Shown in pieces: positions 62,810-64,000 of a stretch of DNA of 64,000 nt (position 1 is the stretch's first letter; each line of letters opens with the position of its first letter). The translations under genes and the position numbers were made by a program. Source of the DNA: Paraburkholderia sartisoli (GTDB lineage: Bacteria; Pseudomonadota; Gammaproteobacteria; Burkholderiales; Burkholderiaceae); contig NZ_FNRQ01000008.1 of assembly GCF_900107685.1 (NCBI RefSeq), positions 1 to 64,000 of the forward strand, in the 5' to 3' direction. The notes below the pieces were generated by a model that searched no databases, was not told the DNA's origin, and saw only the letters and a list, made by a program, of their open reading frames with translations.

Positions 62810-63496
62810 ATGAGTCAGCATTTCATCAACGCATTGCTGTTTGGCATCTACCCCTACGTGTGTCTCGCGATCTGGCTGCTCGGTAGCCTGATCCGTTTCG
62901 ATCGCGAGCAGTACACCTGGAAGAGCGATTCGTCGCAACTACTCAGACGCCGTCAACTGCGCCTCGGAAGCAATCTGTTTCACGTCGGCGTGCTGATCGT
63001 GATCGGCGGCCACTTCGCCGGATTCCTTGCGCCTCACTGGATGGTGTCGCCCTTTCTGAACGCCTCCCAGCATCAATGGCTCGCGGTGGGGGTGGGCGGC
63101 GTCGCGGGCATCGTCGCGATCATCGGACTGTCGATACTCGTGTACCGGCGCCTGTCCGATCCGCGCATTCGCATCAATAGCGCCCATGCGGACATCCTCG
63201 TGCTGGCGATGCTGTGGCTGCAACTGGCACTCGGGCTATGCACGATTCCACTGTCGCTGGCGCATATGGACGGCGCGATGTTCGAAACCCTGAGCGACTA
63301 TGTGAAGGGCATCGTCACGTTTCAACCGGGGGTCGCGGACCTCGTGCTCGGGGCGCCGCTCGTCTACAAGGTCCATATCGCGCTCGGCTTCACGATCTTC
63401 CTCGTTTCCCCGTTCACCCGTCTCGTTCATATCTGGAGCGGGATGGCGACCGTGAGTTACCTGGTGCGTCCTCACCAGATCGTCCGCAAGCGCTAA
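62810..63496 (+). CDS. narI: Respiratory nitrate reductase, gamma subunit (cytochrome b)
   Basis: A 228-residue membrane subunit with five helices. Haem-ligand His are seen in NLFHVGVLIVIGGHFAG (two) and in YKVHIALGFTIFLVSPFTR with LVHIWS (two), as in E. coli NarI. It oxidises quinol at the periplasmic side and passes electrons to NarH. It starts 96 bases after narJ, a gap without a gene. Confidence 0.96.
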   Translation: MSQHFINALLFGIYPYVCLAIWLLGSLIRFDREQYTWKSDSSQLLRRRQLRLGSNLFHVGVLIVIGGHFAGFLAPHWMVSPFLNASQHQWLAVGVGGVAGIVAIIGLSILVYRRLSDPRIRINSAHADILVLAMLWLQLALGLCTIPLSLAHMDGAMFETLSDYVKGIVTFQPGVADLVLGAPLVYKVHIALGFTIFLVSPFTRLVHIWSGMATVSYLVRPHQIVRKR

Positions 63497-63511
63497 CGCG
63501 AGGAATATCTC

Positions 63512-64000
63512 ATGTCGGCAAACCGCGATATTTCGCCCGCGCCCGCCACGCTTGATGTGCTTAGCGTCAACGGTACCGTGATCGAAGCCGCTGCCATTGC
63601 AGCGGAATCCGCGTTGCACGCGGACGAGCCCGATCCCGACCACGCCGCACGACGGGCGCTGGTCGTGCGTGAACTGCTCACGCAGCGCGCCCTCGCAGCA
63701 GGTCTGCTCACGACGGGCGCCGATCTCGACGATGAAACCATTGACCGTCTGCTGGAACGGGAATGCACGACGCCGGTTCCGTCCGCCGAAGAATGCCAGC
63801 GCTACTACGCGGCGAACACGCAGAAATTCCGCAGCCCGGACCTGGTCTTCGCGCGCCACATCCTCTTTGCGTTGACCGAAAAGGCGGCGATGACGCGGGT
63901 CCGCGCCCGCGCTGAAGAAGCGCATCGCGAGCTCGCGCAGCATCCCGACCGGTTCGATGCGCTCGCCCGGACGTTGTCCAATTGCCCGTCCGGGCAGGTC
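63512..64000 (+). CDS. Parvulin-type peptidyl-prolyl isomerase, 5' part
   Basis: Only the first 163 codons are in the window. The start ATG 63512 has GAGGAATATCTC upstream and lies 15 bases after narI. An N-terminal helical domain includes ARRALVVRELLTQRALAAGL. It is followed by the beginning of the rotamase domain: FARHILFALTEKA, then HPDRFDALARTLSNCPSGQ, the usual parvulin pattern before the GG-LG loop. No signal peptide is present, so it is cytoplasmic like NifM. A role in folding or maturation of the nitrate reductase is suggested by its position only. Confidence 0.85.
   Translation, partial: MSANRDISPAPATLDVLSVNGTVIEAAAIAAESALHADEPDPDHAARRALVVRELLTQRALAAGLLTTGADLDDETIDRLLERECTTPVPSAEECQRYYAANTQKFRSPDLVFARHILFALTEKAAMTRVRARAEEAHRELAQHPDRFDALARTLSNCPSGQV

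Noticed and set aside
1..64000. CRISPR arrays, tRNA or rRNA genes, insertion sequences, prophage
   Set aside because: I saw no regularly spaced repeats, no tRNA T-arm and acceptor-stem pattern, and no transposase, integrase or phage structural gene. A tRNA scan program was not available.

Overview
The window reads as chromosomal DNA of a high-GC betaproteobacterium of the Burkholderiaceae, most likely Paraburkholderia, Caballeronia or Burkholderia. This is inferred from the overall base composition, two small secreted DUF4148 proteins, a NUP purine nucleoside permease, an RcnB-like protein, a YceH protein, an HU protein and the style of the narGHJI operon. No 16S gene or other phylogenetic marker is present, so the genus is a guess. 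I see no tRNA, rRNA, CRISPR array, insertion sequence or prophage.

Layout. 0-1.7 kb: the 3' end of etfA, then an NCS1 purine/cytosine-type permease. 2.3-7.0 kb (minus): a small carrier-protein pathway made of a stand-alone amino-acid adenylation enzyme, an acyl carrier protein, a tandem alpha/beta-hydrolase and a DUF6875 protein. 7.0-8.2 kb: a long gene-poor stretch ending in a decayed PAP2 phosphatase fragment. 8.3-12.2 kb (minus): a polar amino-acid ABC importer with an IclR regulator as the last gene. 12.7-25.9 kb: many short units that pair a regulator (HxlR, LysR, TetR, CGNR, XRE/MmyB) with a small oxidoreductase or hydrolase (NmrA-like, SDR, DoxX, AhpD-like, MDR). Gene fragments of NmrA and MFS proteins lie among them.

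26.2-31.9 kb (minus): a DUF1254 protein, then a compact chemosensory-like operon of four genes: a membrane CheA-like kinase without a CheW-type domain, a minimal MCP-like protein, a CheX-like phosphatase and a CheY. 32-35.5 kb: small genes, a chloroperoxidase-like hydrolase, a membrane-tethered TAXI binding protein and a DUF4148 protein. 35.7-43.4 kb: a LacI regulator facing a complete sugar ABC importer and a GH42 beta-galactosidase, with two identical 16-bp palindromic operators in the divergent promoter. This looks like a galactoside-uptake and cleavage operon.

43.5-54.7 kb: mostly housekeeping genes (HU, YceH, cytidine deaminase plus nucleoside hydrolase, esterase plus Tag glycosylase, succinate-semialdehyde-type dehydrogenase). 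A LysR gene faces a Gfo/Idh/MocA oxidoreductase and a type II dehydroquinase. A TenI/ThiE-like protein and small secreted proteins follow. 55.0-64 kb: a NUP permease, then narG-narH-narJ-narI and the start of a linked parvulin-type prolyl isomerase, behind a perfect FNR/DNR-type palindrome. This points to regulated anaerobic nitrate respiration.

The best candidates for something under-described are the adenylation/ACP/tandem-hydrolase/DUF6875 mini-pathway and the reduced chemosensory operon. The tethered TAXI protein is a weaker third. All coordinates and motifs come from reading the sequence. Family assignments are from memory of the families, without database searches.
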